A DNA stretch of 64,000 nt from Selenomonadaceae bacterium (GCA_017515635.1 JAFWFO010000061.1:18488-82487); one strand, 5' to 3'; positions 26,501 to 34,075 are shown, numbered from the stretch's first letter. Notes: generated by a model not told the origin, from the letters alone. Numbers and translations: made by a program.

Positions 26501-29500
26501 TGATTTCGGGCGCTTTGCCGTTCATCGTGATTCCGTTCAGGTCGCCGGTAACATTTTCGCCGTCGCCAATGCCACTGATTCCGACAACTTTGCCGTCTTT
26601 GAGCTGGAATTCGACGCCGTCAACGCTGGTGACTTTGAAGCTCTGTCCTCCGAAGTTGAACACGCCGGTGAACGCTTCTTCGTCGGTCTTCGCGACGGAA
26701 ATGCCTGCCGCTTTTGCAACGCTTGCGCCGGCCGTCAAGCCGAGAATCTGCGTGCCGCCGACAATCGAAATGTCCGTGTCGCCCGTAACTTGAATCTCGT
26801 TGCCGTCAACCGTGTAGCCTGCGCTGAAGTCGCCGCTCAACGTTTCTGTCGCGTCAACGCCAACGATTGCGCTCTTCGCCAAATCGAACAGCGTAACTTC
26901 TTTGCCGTTGCCCGCTACTCCGAAGCTTGCCGAGCCGTTGAAGTCAAACAGACCGTTTTGGTCAACTCCGAACGTCGAGACGCCAGCCGCTTCAACTTTA
27001 ATTTCTTTCGTCGCGTCTGCAACGCCGAGTTCCTCTATCGCAAGGACGGTTTTGTCGTCGCCGACAACCGCAACCGAGCTGTCGCCCGCAACTTTGACCG
27101 AAGACAAGCTGTTGACGGCAAAACCTTCCTCGAAGTTGCCGACTGCCATGCCGTTCAATTTGTCAATGCCCGTAAGTTCCGCGCCGTCGGTTACGAATGT
27201 CACGCCGTCACTGTCCGTGATTGACATGCCCGTGCTGAGAATCGTGAACTTGCCTGAGCCATCAGTCAGGAAGTTGGAAACGCCGCCCGCCTTCGTGACT
27301 TCTGCGCCGTTCTTCAAGCCTGCAAGCGACAAGCCGCCGCCAAAGACCGTGTAAGTGCCGTCGGTGATTGCAAGAGCTTCTTCATTTTCGTTGAAGGTCA
27401 AGCCGTTGAGCGCGCCGGCAACCGATGTGTTCTCGTCGATTGACGCAATGCCCGTGACTGCTTGGCCGTCCCAGAAGAACTGGATGCCCGCTTCGCCTTC
27501 GACCGTATCGTTGTCCGCGCCGCTGACCGTGAACGCCGATGCACTGCCGAATTGGAAGGTGCCGTTTTCGCCGCCCTTGCTCCAAAGCTCAACCGCTTCG
27601 CCGCTGTTGACGACTTTGACGCCGCTGGTAAGGTCGCGAATGGTAACTTCTTTGTCTTCGTTGATTTGATACGTCCAAGAAGCACCCGTGATTTCGTAAG
27701 CCGCGCCGTCAACGGAAATCGCTCCCGTCGCGCCTGCTACGATCATCTTGTCGCTTTCTGCCGTCAAGCCGGTAACGCTGACCAATGCGCCGGTCTTGTC
27801 GAAGACAACTGCTGCCGATTCTGCATCGAGCGTCTCGAAAGTGAGTTTCGTGCCGTCTGCAAATTCGACGTTGTAACCTTGCTCTGCGGCAATTTCAAAG
27901 CCGGTCTTGACTTTGGTGATTGTCGCCTCGGTGATTGCTTCGCCTTCCGCGTCGGTGACTTTCGGAGCCGCAAAGCCCGTGGTGTCGTCCGCGCCGTCGT
28001 AAAGTTTGAAGTCGCTGAAGTCTGCCGAAACAGCGTCCTCAACCTCAACGAAGGTGTAACCCGTCGCTTTGTCTTTGTCGACAGTCAGGAACGAAGTGCC
28101 TTTCTTGCTGGCGGTGACGATTTCCTGATCGCCGTCTTCGCCGAACGTGAAAGTGCTCGTGGTGTCGCCCGTGCCTTTGGGAGCGAAAATCTTCGTGACA
28201 ACGCCCGCGTCAACAACCGTAACGTCGCCGGCTGCAAAACCGTTGAGGCTCTTGTCGCTTGCGTCGTAAGTAACGGTTTTGCCTTCTTCGGGAGCACCCT
28301 CGATGATGATGTTCGCGCCGTCGATTTGGAATGCAGGATCGTCATTGCCCGCGAAAGCAACGCCTGCCGCCGTCTCGTTGAAAGTGACTGTGCCGCCCTC
28401 GGCTGCTTTGACGCCCGAAACGGTGCCCGCGCCGTTGAACTGAACGGAGCCGCCCGCAACGCCGAACGTGTAAATGCCGTCCGCGCCTTCTTCGCCGAAG
28501 CTGACTTCGCCTTTGTCGGCAATGTTTGCAATCTGGAAGACTGTTTCTTCTGCTTCGTCGCTTAAAGTAACGAGCTCAACAGTGTACGGGAAGCCGCTGA
28601 CTTCCGGAGCCGTTATGCCGTTTTCGGTGGGTTCGCCGTCAACGAGGTAATTCAGCGTCATGCCATCGTCGCCGACGCTCTTGAGTTTCTTCGTGTAAGT
28701 GAGCGCGTCGCCCGCGCCGCCGAAGATAAAGCCCGAAATTGCAGCGTCTTCGCCGCCCGTCGCAGTGAAGTAAGCTTCGCCGCTGGCATTCGAGTATTCA
28801 AACGTGTCTTTGAAGATGGTGAGCGATTCGCCGCCCGCCGCGGGAACGATATTTGCCGATTCGAGATCGCCGAGGCTCTTGACCGTGTCTGCGTCTTCGG
28901 AAAGAGTGATTGTTGCGGGAATTGCCGCCTCTGCGTCTTCAGAGATGGAATAAGTGAATTTGCCGCTGAGAACTTCGATTGCAGTCGCCTCTGCAAGACC
29001 TTCTGCATCATCAGCAACGATAAGTTCGGTCATGCCGCTGACTTCGACGCTGTCGCCCGCAACCATGCCGACGACGCCCGTGATGTTGCCTTTCAGGTCG
29101 AACGCAACGGAAACAGGTGTAGCATCGTCGCCGTCGTGTTCGCCCTCGAGCGTGAAGCTCAGTTTCGAGCTGCCGAGCGTAAGTTCCGCGCCGTCTTCAA
29201 CAGCAACCGTGAAGCCCGTGATTGCTTCTTCGCCGACGCTGGTAATTGTGAACGAATCAACGCCCGTGACCGAAGGAACATTCGGGACTGCGGTCTCTTT
29301 GTTGTTCTTGTTGTAGTACAGCGCAAGATTGGAGCCTTCGGGAACGGTGATTGCTTCGTTGCCCGCAGGGTTGCCGAACATGAAACCGTTGACCTTGCCG
29401 CTGCCGTCAAGTTTGAAGTAAGCCGCAGAGATGGTGCCCTCTTCATCAACAGCCGCGCCGCCACCGAGATACGTGAACGTGTCGGAGCCGATTGTGATGT

Positions 29501-30197
29501 CGGTAGCCTCTTCCGCCTCAGGGACGTAGAGAGTTTTCGCCGCGCCCGCAGACGCGATTTCAACTCCTTCGCCGCCCGAAACGTTGAGGATGTCGCCGGT
29601 CTTCTTGCCGTAGGTGTAAGTGTAGCCGTCGTCGCCCGCGCCGCTGACGTTGACGGTGCCGCCGTTAATCTGGAAGTCGTCGCCGTCCGCGCCCGCAACT
29701 GCAACGCTCGTGCCGTCGGTCGTGGTGATGCTGATACCGGTAAGTTCGCCGTCGTCAAAGGTGACATAGTCGTTCTTGCCGCGTCTGTCTGTTTCAGGTT
29801 CTTCGCCGCCGAGCGTGTAAGTCAACGTGATTGTGCCGGCGGTGATTGCTTCCGCGCCCGTGAGGTTGGTGACTTTGGTGACGCTGTCGGGGTCGATGAG
29901 GTAGTACTTGCCGGTTCTTTCTTTGTCGTCATCGTCGGTGTACGTGTAAGTTTCGGTTGACTTGACCGAGTAGGTGACTTTGGCTTGAGCTGCTGTGCTA
30001 AGACCTTCCGCCCAATCGGGAGCTTCGCCGTCCCAGTAGTACGCGCCGTTGCCTTCAGCCGAATCTGTAACCGCCTCGCTCGAAGGACCCGCGATGTACT
30101 TGCCGACTTTCGGTTCGTCCTCAGTGTAAGCCGAGCTCAGGTAGATGTCTGCAAAACGTTGGAGATCAAAGAAAAAAGTTTTAACCAATTCGCTCAT
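20577..30197 (-). CDS. Giant (3206-residue) RTX-like repeat protein, probably secreted or surface-bound
   Basis: One intact frame from an ATG with AAAGGAG upstream. There is no classical signal peptide; the N-terminus begins with a hydrophobic FFFDLQRFA segment. From about residue 900 to 2150 at least 13 imperfect units of about 95-100 residues repeat the pattern GxFTFxxGQSF..GD..VTFxLDG..V.xIxGL...V.GD..GI.VNG. The last 800 residues hold RTX-like glycine/aspartate turns (GGAGDDTV, GGEGNETFYAGTGNDSMYGGGG, GDGGNDLLVGGAGKNTF) that would bind Ca2+, and an unprocessed acidic C-terminus like type I secretion substrates. The protein is very acidic, and no cysteine was noticed when reading it. No type I exporter lies in the window. 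Adhesion, biofilm or S-layer-like roles are possible but not shown. A second RTX-like protein lies at 41.5 kb. Confidence 0.85.
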   Translation of the reverse strand: MSELVKTFFFDLQRFADIYLSSAYTEDEPKVGKYIAGPSSEAVTDSAEGNGAYYWDGEAPDWAEGLSTAAQAKVTYSVKSTETYTYTDDDDKERTGKYYLIDPDSVTKVTNLTGAEAITAGTITLTYTLGGEEPETDRRGKNDYVTFDDGELTGISITTTDGTSVAVAGADGDDFQINGGTVNVSGAGDDGYTYTYGKKTGDILNVSGGEGVEIASAGAAKTLYVPEAEEATDITIGSDTFTYLGGGAAVDEEGTISAAYFKLDGSGKVNGFMFGNPAGNEAITVPEGSNLALYYNKNNKETAVPNVPSVTGVDSFTITSVGEEAITGFTVAVEDGAELTLGSSKLSFTLEGEHDGDDATPVSVAFDLKGNITGVVGMVAGDSVEVSGMTELIVADDAEGLAEATAIEVLSGKFTYSISEDAEAAIPATITLSEDADTVKSLGDLESANIVPAAGGESLTIFKDTFEYSNASGEAYFTATGGEDAAISGFIFGGAGDALTYTKKLKSVGDDGMTLNYLVDGEPTENGITAPEVSGFPYTVELVTLSDEAEETVFQIANIADKGEVSFGEEGADGIYTFGVAGGSVQFNGAGTVSGVKAAEGGTVTFNETAAGVAFAGNDDPAFQIDGANIIIEGAPEEGKTVTYDASDKSLNGFAAGDVTVVDAGVVTKIFAPKGTGDTTSTFTFGEDGDQEIVTASKKGTSFLTVDKDKATGYTFVEVEDAVSADFSDFKLYDGADDTTGFAAPKVTDAEGEAITEATITKVKTGFEIAAEQGYNVEFADGTKLTFETLDAESAAVVFDKTGALVSVTGLTAESDKMIVAGATGAISVDGAAYEITGASWTYQINEDKEVTIRDLTSGVKVVNSGEAVELWSKGGENGTFQFGSASAFTVSGADNDTVEGEAGIQFFWDGQAVTGIASIDENTSVAGALNGLTFNENEEALAITDGTYTVFGGGLSLAGLKNGAEVTKAGGVSNFLTDGSGKFTILSTGMSITDSDGVTFVTDGAELTGIDKLNGMAVGNFEEGFAVNSLSSVKVAGDSSVAVVGDDKTVLAIEELGVADATKEIKVEAAGVSTFGVDQNGLFDFNGSASFGVAGNGKEVTLFDLAKSAIVGVDATETLSGDFSAGYTVDGNEIQVTGDTDISIVGGTQILGLTAGASVAKAAGISVAKTDEEAFTGVFNFGGQSFKVTSVDGVEFQLKDGKVVGISGIGDGENVTGDLNGITMNGKAPEIIVTHKDGTPNTDLYFENGTLSGIVDGDTVVKADNVSTIIASASGVFKFAGGQSFKTSDTDGITFEVKPGSEVEVLAITDLAAGASLEGTLGGLSINTKTVDIKNDDDFGVIGAEGDIGGVYNLSNGAIVNDAAGATVAITDTEGVFTFKGGQSFVTAGDSSVSFTLDKSAVTAVAGLSAGSVFGDFADIKVNDTAINIVDANNNVEVFADAAGKLSKIGQVTGGASIIDAGGVSQIVTDKLGLFNFVSAGQSFTTGDGADVVTFGMSGAKVASISELKGSVEGEFDGIEINGAKLDIVDGDGKLKVFGDGTKLTAIQGVDADATINAAGGVTELVGNISASSGLFTFAGNSGAFTVADDNQITFKLDGASVAKVVGIADLNGSINGNFTGISGINGQTFEVKDADGVLTVYGNGSDITKIADVTGGASIGQVGGVSQILTDKAGEFAFTNGAWSVAGDDEVTFGLSASKVVSISELVGTVSGGFEDITVNGKSVRISGDSAIALVGSASGVSEIQNLTGNAVITAADGISVAKTDSEGAFTFADGRVVNIAGDSAVTFNLDGKGNLVSIDDIETTATVSGDLNGISIADGEKFSVDVNDNLWYNNGTLSGVVDGNTVISADGATTVKVAGDGVYTFANGAFAIAGDSTGVDFLVKDTNIVIGIDGLDENASVTGALNGLTINGGESIVVENDKEFGAVAGDGELAKLFDISNGANVVAAGGASQFVTDEAGDFTILGTKMSIAEDDSVVFTAGASGITAIDDLQGTATGDFTKEIAVNDDAVQVLGDSSIAVTATDDGVESISEVGGKVTVVADGGASAVNTNEVGTFTFQASGQSFVTEGDKEVTFELDGEGSVTGVSNFDQEGTLGFNADIEELAVNDVAMTFDTTTNVSLSLANGEVNYVKGVTDEVSGLENATVEATQAMTVNDTEVDVQDDDKYKIIVADGEVVGLADISGGAKVNFEGELSIAVDSNGELEINDAKYNFNDSIDGAFNLTTNEDGDLASVSEFAGEMVIDEPAEQAFAVNGNELGFVSTADSVTVATDLAEINAVNGLVNGDAIYGDLGNASIAMAGASTTVVAEGMNLNIDGIGYTLLNDADGVSINGAKQVVGLDEGASLVVDTAGDYTVNGSTETADKGSVWVGDEEGNSAYIFDPTHQIIKRPTTVETIEQMFGLPAYDTTFGGDDVDHTKTPNDPSDDPLTKAQTDAIFGPSSTVDINRPLALYATNDEKDTQEIDFSGDDDFSKKVTMYEGDQAVSFGDSGQNFAVVDNAANGHKEINMGNGGDAADVRADKGSVDITGGAGDDTVVVQGSAPVNFDMSAGGADKVITFAKALAKIFLSGYDALANPNAGVTISEKWASLVDAISTGKISFGDNKLIIGETAATQSTVDFGNSFNHFVNLFNYLGEKLAVGFTNSEGGLVDGSASQDPLLLIGNSKGDKTGSSTLLGGASDDTALGGAGDTIDLGAGNNQIDLQDDPNRGGADIVLRLGRTIINGFNGTFNSDHGDNIAADITDAKISFDGTNVVIEGVDFYAMLANVKTDGELSYDLAESADATSTNLLTQSGDYTNVLFNDSTRAAIAKEGGVIDVKVDSTERANTYIGDNSGLTFYGKDGEVLVNLEYGAGSIDTEAVTYEGFNKVAAGDGQTTLIGGEGNETFYAGTGNDSMYGGGGKNLMVGYDDAGNDKTGQTSFFVAAAHDGAANTIQGFNFVDDDNWDVNSNKITADRLDIDVAYHEIRTEEGAVEVSGDDVVITVNNRNNSNVETVVIEGARGKDFLVSGEDGDVIAQVDVDTLVADKFANYFVATGKNASLTVSDDKDNFYIYLGGKPLGTDYEGDVPTFYGDFQVIDARGSNAKAELGGNNSDNAIYAGTGDASLWGGDGGNDLLVGGAGKNTFFYNFGNGNDAIEGVEDGDVIDLTNITLAEISEANISDSGVELKFTDGGSLTVNSTAGEYKVGESTYVVEDGEWKTKE

Positions 30198-30574
30198 ATA
30201 GAGAGAACTCCTTTCATGCGAGCTTTCTTCGCCGTTTGGGGGTCAAAAAAAGCCCATCAGAGACTTTGGAAAATCGAGCTGTCTTCGGCATCATTGCCGC
30301 GCCCGAGCTTCCAAAAAATAATTGAGTTTGCGGTTTCGAGGAGCCGTAATGTGCACGTTATATTTTTTTGGCACGTTACGGTTTATTCTAACCGCCGGTA
30401 AAAAACGAACCCATGAAGAATCCCAAAAACGAAAACAACGCTTGAACTTGCGGAACCTACACGTATCCGCTGTCCAAACGCCACATTGCTTGAACTTGCC
30501 GCACGATTCCCCAATCGATAGGCGAAGTTCCCCGATATGAATCAAGCCGCGTCCACCAAACGCTTAAATGATTC
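30198..30574 (-). promoter_or_regulatory. Long structured 5' leader of the giant gene
   Basis: No gene is seen in this stretch. If the promoter at 30581-30609 is used, the giant gene has a leader of about 380 bases. It contains an 11-base inverted repeat with one mismatch (30344-30354 CCGTAATGTGC and 30371-30381 GCACGTTACGG), a GGCA/TGCC inner hairpin near 30280-30290, a T7 run on the minus strand near 30248, and a repeated 12-mer GCTTGAACTTGC (30439 and 30487). It fits no riboswitch class that I recognise. Confidence 0.5.
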
Positions 30575-30580
30575 GGGCGC

Positions 30581-30609
30581 AGGATAATACACGGCCGGAA
30601 ATTTGTCAA
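30581..30609 (-). promoter_or_regulatory. Predicted promoter of the giant gene
   Basis: On the minus strand TTGACA (30609-30604), a 17-base spacer, and TATCCT (30586-30581). It points toward the giant gene and is the only consensus -35 found in the leader region. Confidence 0.6.
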
Positions 30610-30686
30610 GGGCGCGGAAGTTAAAAGTTTCTTAAGCGGAGCTTTTTGGCGTCGTGGTGCGGCAGATGTTGCACAGAGTCGGGGCG

Positions 30687-30715
30687 TTGACAATTTCGTT
30701 GGTGTGTGATAAATT
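30687..30715 (+). promoter_or_regulatory. Promoter of a predicted antisense/small RNA (locus A)
   Basis: TTGACA (30687-30692), 17-base spacer, TAAATT (30710-30715). It contains the 16-mer GTGTGTGATAAATTTT that recurs in the promoter at 37941-37969. Confidence 0.7.
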
Positions 30716-30721
30716 TTCGTC

Positions 30722-30829
30722 GTTGTTAAGACAACTACTAACCAATCAAGACTGTATTAAGATCATGGATTTCACCGAACGAAAACCCCCGCGCAGAAGT
30801 GCTGAACTGCACGGGGGCTTCGTTTTGCC
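30722..30829 (+). ncRNA. Predicted small RNA, candidate antitoxin RNA of locus A
   Basis: Starts just after the promoter at 30687-30715 and runs to the GC-rich hairpin ending near 30825. The 5' part forms GTTGT-TAAG-ACAAC. No open frame with a ribosome site lies inside. It converges on the small peptide gene at 30884-30964 and shares its terminator stem, the arrangement of Fst- and TxpA-type antitoxin RNAs. Its existence is a prediction from sequence. Confidence 0.5.
30782..30825. terminator. Bidirectional terminator between small RNA and toxin peptide gene
   Basis: Stem CCCCCGCGCAG (30786-30796) and CTGCACGGGGG (30807-30817) with one mismatch and a 10-base loop. Flanking A4/T4 tracts suit both strands. 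Confidence 0.75.
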
Positions 30830-30883
30830 TTAACCGAGTGCTGATCGGTCAATCAGGGGCAATCGGATGAGTTGCTCTGCCGC

Positions 30884-30964
30884 TTAGAACAATTTTTTTG
30901 AAATGTAATTGGCGATAAGTCCGCCAACCACACTGACGGCCAAGCCAATCAAGACTTCGACCAT
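30884..30964 (-). CDS. 26-residue hydrophobic peptide, predicted type I toxin (locus A)
   Basis: An ATG preceded by a near-perfect ribosome site (GGAGGGAGGTG, 7 bases away) opens a 26-codon frame: MVEVLIGLAVSVVGG, then LIANYISKKLF, that is, one membrane-spanning helix with a short basic tail. Size and layout fit type I toxins (Fst, TxpA, Ldr classes). Upstream in the predicted mRNA, ACCTCC (31010-31005) can pair with GGAGGT of the ribosome site, so the full-length message could be silent until processed, as in known type I systems. A promoter lies at 31025-31053. Toxicity is inferred. It could instead be a small regulatory membrane peptide. Confidence 0.65.
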   Translation of the reverse strand: MVEVLIGLAVSVVGGLIANYISKKLF

Positions 30965-31024
30965 AAATTTCACCTCCCTCCACAATACAAGAAGGTTTAA
31001 CCATGGAGGTACGGCATTGGGCGG

Positions 31025-31053
31025 ATTATAGTACAAAGCTTTTCGGGCGTCGA
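31025..31053 (-). promoter_or_regulatory. Promoter of the locus A peptide gene
   Basis: On the minus strand TATAAT (31030-31025), 17-base spacer, and TCGACG as -35, in the gap after the spermidine synthase gene. Confidence 0.6.
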
Positions 31054-31089
31054 CAGTCTCTGAGTTTGGCGGCGGTTGTCGGTTGCGAA

Positions 31090-31941
31090 TTATTCGGCGG
31101 CGCGCAAAGCTTTGATGACGTAAGTCGGCAAGGCAAAGGCTCCGACGTGAATATTCGTGTTGTAATATTTCGTTTGCAAGTTAAGCGAATTCCAGCGGGA
31201 AAAATCCACGTCGTTTGTCGGATGAAATTTTTTCGACGCAAGCCCGAAAAGCCATTGCCCCGCCGGATATGTCGGAATGTGAATTTGATAGACGCGGACA
31301 ATCGGGAACGAAGTCGCAAGCCGTTTGTGAACGCGTTGCATGGCGGCGGCGTCCTGCGAATAAAACGGATTCTCGTGCTGATTAACCAGAATTCCGCCGT
31401 CTTTGAGCGCGTTGAAACAGTTGCCGTAAAATTCTTTGGTGAAAAGTCCTTCGCCCACGCCATACGGGTCAGTATAATCGACGATAATCAAATCGTATTC
31501 GTCAGACTTTCGGCGCACGAATTTTAAACCGTCCGCGAAAAAAATTTCGACACGCGGATTGTCCAGACAAGCGGCGGTTTGCGGAATAAATTTCTGGCAA
31601 GCGCGCACGACGGTTTCATCAATCTCGACCAAGTCAATCTTTTCAATCGTGTCGTACTTCAAAAGTTCCCGCGCAGAACCGCCGTCACCGCCGCCGACAA
31701 GCAAAACTTTTCGGACATCGGGATTGACGCACAAAGGCACGTGCGTAATCATTTCGTGGTAAATGAATTCGTCGCGCTCGGTTAGCATGATTCGCCCGTC
31801 CAAAACCAAAATCCGCCCGAACTCCGTCGAATCAAAAATATCCACGCGCTGAAATTCGCTCGTCTCGCCGAAAAGCTGACTGTCGACCTTGAGCGAAAAT
31901 CTTACGTTCGGCGTGTGTTGTTCGCTGAACCAAAGTTGCAT
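31090..31941 (-). CDS. speE: Spermidine synthase (polyamine aminopropyltransferase)
   Basis: 283 residues. It transfers the aminopropyl group of decarboxylated SAM to putrescine. Signatures are YHEMITHVPLCVNPDVRKVLLVGGGDGGSARE (the GGGDGG nucleotide motif), VEIDETVVRACQKF, and the catalytic DYTDPYG in place of the usual DxxDPxGP. It starts at ATG with GGGAGG upstream. The related decarboxylase gene is on the same strand 0.5 kb upstream, but an opposite-strand gene lies between, so the two are not one simple operon. Confidence 0.93.
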   Translation of the reverse strand: MQLWFSEQHTPNVRFSLKVDSQLFGETSEFQRVDIFDSTEFGRILVLDGRIMLTERDEFIYHEMITHVPLCVNPDVRKVLLVGGGDGGSARELLKYDTIEKIDLVEIDETVVRACQKFIPQTAACLDNPRVEIFFADGLKFVRRKSDEYDLIIVDYTDPYGVGEGLFTKEFYGNCFNALKDGGILVNQHENPFYSQDAAAMQRVHKRLATSFPIVRVYQIHIPTYPAGQWLFGLASKKFHPTNDVDFSRWNSLNLQTKYYNTNIHVGAFALPTYVIKALRAAE

Positions 31942-32042
31942 TTAAAAACCTCCCGCACGTCGCATTGACAAAAAATTTTTTCATGGCGTAACCTTACTCA
32001 AAAATTTATGTGGTAAAATTTTTCGCGAAAGGAGCGATTGAC

Positions 32043-32456
32043 ATGGTTGACTTGAAAAAAACTTCCGACAGCACAGAAATTATTCGCAACGAACTGCAGA
32101 CGCTCACCGCGACAAATGAACAGCTTAAAGGCGATTTGCAAACCGTGACGGGCGACCTGCGCGAAATGAATTCGGACATGCAAAAAGTTTATTCGACAAG
32201 CTATAAGCTCAACGGAGAACTTGATTTGCTGTCGTATCGGCTCGAAAAACTTAATTCGGACACGCAGGAAATTCGCCGCGAAGTTTACGAACTGCGCCAC
32301 ACGATTGAAAACATGCAACGCGAATTGCTCCGCGAATTAAGCAAAAGCGGGCGTTCGGATTTTCGAGAACGTTCATTTATGTCGATAATGATTGCCGTCG
32401 CATTTCCCGCCGCGTTAATCATGATGACGATTTTGTTGCTCGCTTTGGCAGGTTGA
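32043..32456 (+). CDS. Coiled-coil protein with C-terminal membrane anchor, unknown function
   Basis: 137 residues from the ATG at 32043, with AAAGGAGCG upstream and a TGTGGTAAAAT -10-like element at 32010-32019. Residues about 10-100 are a continuous heptad coiled coil rich in Leu, Glu, Asn and Lys; residues about 113-136 form one transmembrane helix, so the coil would project from the membrane into the cytoplasm. I do not recognise the family. It sits between, and opposite to, the two polyamine genes. Its stop is only 1 base from the end of the converging decarboxylase gene. Confidence 0.75.
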   Translation: MVDLKKTSDSTEIIRNELQTLTATNEQLKGDLQTVTGDLREMNSDMQKVYSTSYKLNGELDLLSYRLEKLNSDTQEIRREVYELRHTIENMQRELLRELSKSGRSDFRERSFMSIMIAVAFPAALIMMTILLLALAG

Positions 32457-32457
32457 T

Positions 32458-33912
32458 TCACGCCATGACTTGCAGACGTTTAATCGACATATCTTCGGGG
32501 CCGGTGATTTGGCAGCCTTTGCGTTTGGCGTAGCGGACATAATCCAAAATTTCTTTCGTGATTCGTTCGCCAGGCGCAAGAATCGGAATGCCCGGCGGAT
32601 AACACATCAAAAATTCTGCGGCAGTTTTCCCGACGGTCTCGGCAATCGGCAACGAAATTTTTTCAGCGTAAAAAGCTTCTTTCGGCGCGGCGTCGACAAT
32701 CGGATCAATATATTCGACTTTCATCAATCGCGACGGATCTTTTCGGTAAATGCGTTTAATGTCCGCCAATGCGCTGACAAGTCGCTCAATGTCTTTGACG
32801 CGGTCGCCGACGGAAACATAAGCCAAAACGTTCGCAATGTCGCCGAACTCAAGCTGAATGTCGTATTCGTCGCGCAGAATGTCATAAACTTCGACGCCCG
32901 CCAAACCGACGGAGCGCGTGAAAATCGACAGCTTCGTTACGTCGAAATCGAAAACCGAATCGCCGTCCGCAAGCTCCTTGCCGTAAGCGTACCAGCCGCC
33001 GAGTGAATTAATTTCGTCGCGAGCGTACTCGACCAGCTCAATAACTTTGTCGAAAATTTCTGCACCGCGCAACGCCAAATTTCGCCGCGAAATGTCCAGA
33101 CTTGCCATCAACAAATATGATCCGCTTGTCGACTGCGTCAAATTTATTATCTGGTGAACGTAGCCCGCGTTGATATTTTCACCTGTCAACAGCAACGAAC
33201 TTTGCGTCAACGAGCCGCCCGATTTGTGCATGGAAACAGCCGCCATATCCGCGCCGACAGACATTGCCGACGGCGGAAGTTTTTCGCTGAAATAAAAATG
33301 CGTGCCGTGCGCTTCATCCGCCAAAAGTTTCATGCCGTGTTCGTGCGCGACTTTCGTTATCGTCGCAATGTCCGAGCAAATGCCGTAGTAAGTCGGATTG
33401 TTAATCAGCACAGCTTTTGCGTCGGGATTTTTTTTAATCGCGGCAATGACTTCCTCGACCTTCATGCCGAGCGAAATTCCCAAACGTTCGTCGACTTGCG
33501 GATTGACGTAAACGGGAATTGCTCCGCACAGAATCAGCGCGTTAATCGCCGAGCGGTGAACGTTTCGCGGCAAAATAATTTTGTCGCCTGGCTTGCACGT
33601 CGTCAAAACCATTGCTTGCACCGCCGAAGTCGTCCCGCCGACCATTAAAAAGCTGTGCTTGGCTCCGAACGCTTGAGCCGCCAAAATTTCCGCGTCACGA
33701 ATCACGCTGACGGGGTGACACAAATTGTCCAGCGGCTTCATTGAATTAACGTCGACATCAAGACACGCCTGCCCCAAAAAATCCGCCAACTCACGGTTGC
33801 CGCGTCCGCGTTTATGTCCGGGCACGTCGAAGGGCACCAATCGCGTCGCCTTCATTTTCGTCAACGCCTCAAGTATCGGAGCGCGGTCTTGAGTTAAATA
33901 TTCGTCGCGCAA
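32458..33912 (-). CDS. speA: Orn/Lys/Arg decarboxylase family (arginine decarboxylase-like)
   Basis: 484 residues, the size of the short SpeA-type PLP-dependent decarboxylases. Motifs are VPFDVPGHKRGRG near the N-terminus, LADEAHGTHF with the PLP-contacting Asp and His, SMHKSGGSLTQSS with the Schiff-base Lys, and the C-terminal YPPGIPILAPGE. By analogy with Bacillus it probably makes agmatine from arginine for polyamine synthesis, but lysine or ornithine cannot be excluded by eye. The start appears to be TTG at 33912 with GGGAG upstream. speE follows at a distance on the same strand. Confidence 0.9.
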   Translation of the reverse strand: MRDEYLTQDRAPILEALTKMKATRLVPFDVPGHKRGRGNRELADFLGQACLDVDVNSMKPLDNLCHPVSVIRDAEILAAQAFGAKHSFLMVGGTTSAVQAMVLTTCKPGDKIILPRNVHRSAINALILCGAIPVYVNPQVDERLGISLGMKVEEVIAAIKKNPDAKAVLINNPTYYGICSDIATITKVAHEHGMKLLADEAHGTHFYFSEKLPPSAMSVGADMAAVSMHKSGGSLTQSSLLLTGENINAGYVHQIINLTQSTSGSYLLMASLDISRRNLALRGAEIFDKVIELVEYARDEINSLGGWYAYGKELADGDSVFDFDVTKLSIFTRSVGLAGVEVYDILRDEYDIQLEFGDIANVLAYVSVGDRVKDIERLVSALADIKRIYRKDPSRLMKVEYIDPIVDAAPKEAFYAEKISLPIAETVGKTAAEFLMCYPPGIPILAPGERITKEILDYVRYAKRKGCQITGPEDMSIKRLQVMA

Positions 33913-33977
33913 AAGTCATCAACTCCCAAAAAATTTCAGCGAAAGTTTAGCAAGTTCATTTCGCCGCGTCAAGAAAT

Positions 33978-34030
33978 CAATGCGTAATGCGTAATTCGTA
34001 ATGAATTTGGAATTGCGAATGTGAAATTGA
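33978..34030. repeat. Heptamer tandem repeat, intergenic
   Basis: Units AATGCGT, AATGCGT, AATTCGT, AATGAAT, a 4-base gap, then AATTGCG, AATGTGA, AATTGAG. The unit matches the 10-copy array at 47424-47497. Confidence 0.8.
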
Positions 34031-34075
34031 GCGTTACGAAAAATTTTTTGCTCGATGTTTAATCGCGTCAAGACA

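Noticed and set aside
20961..29960. Several long open frames (300-680 codons) on the plus strand opposite the giant gene.
   Set aside because: They have no ribosome sites, give Arg/Ala/Val-rich low-complexity sequence, and follow from the GC-biased, repetitive codon use of the giant gene on the other strand.
30198..30420. A cyclic-di-GMP or other standard riboswitch in the giant-gene leader.
   Set aside because: The characteristic core sequences of the classes I can recognise are absent; only generic stems are present.
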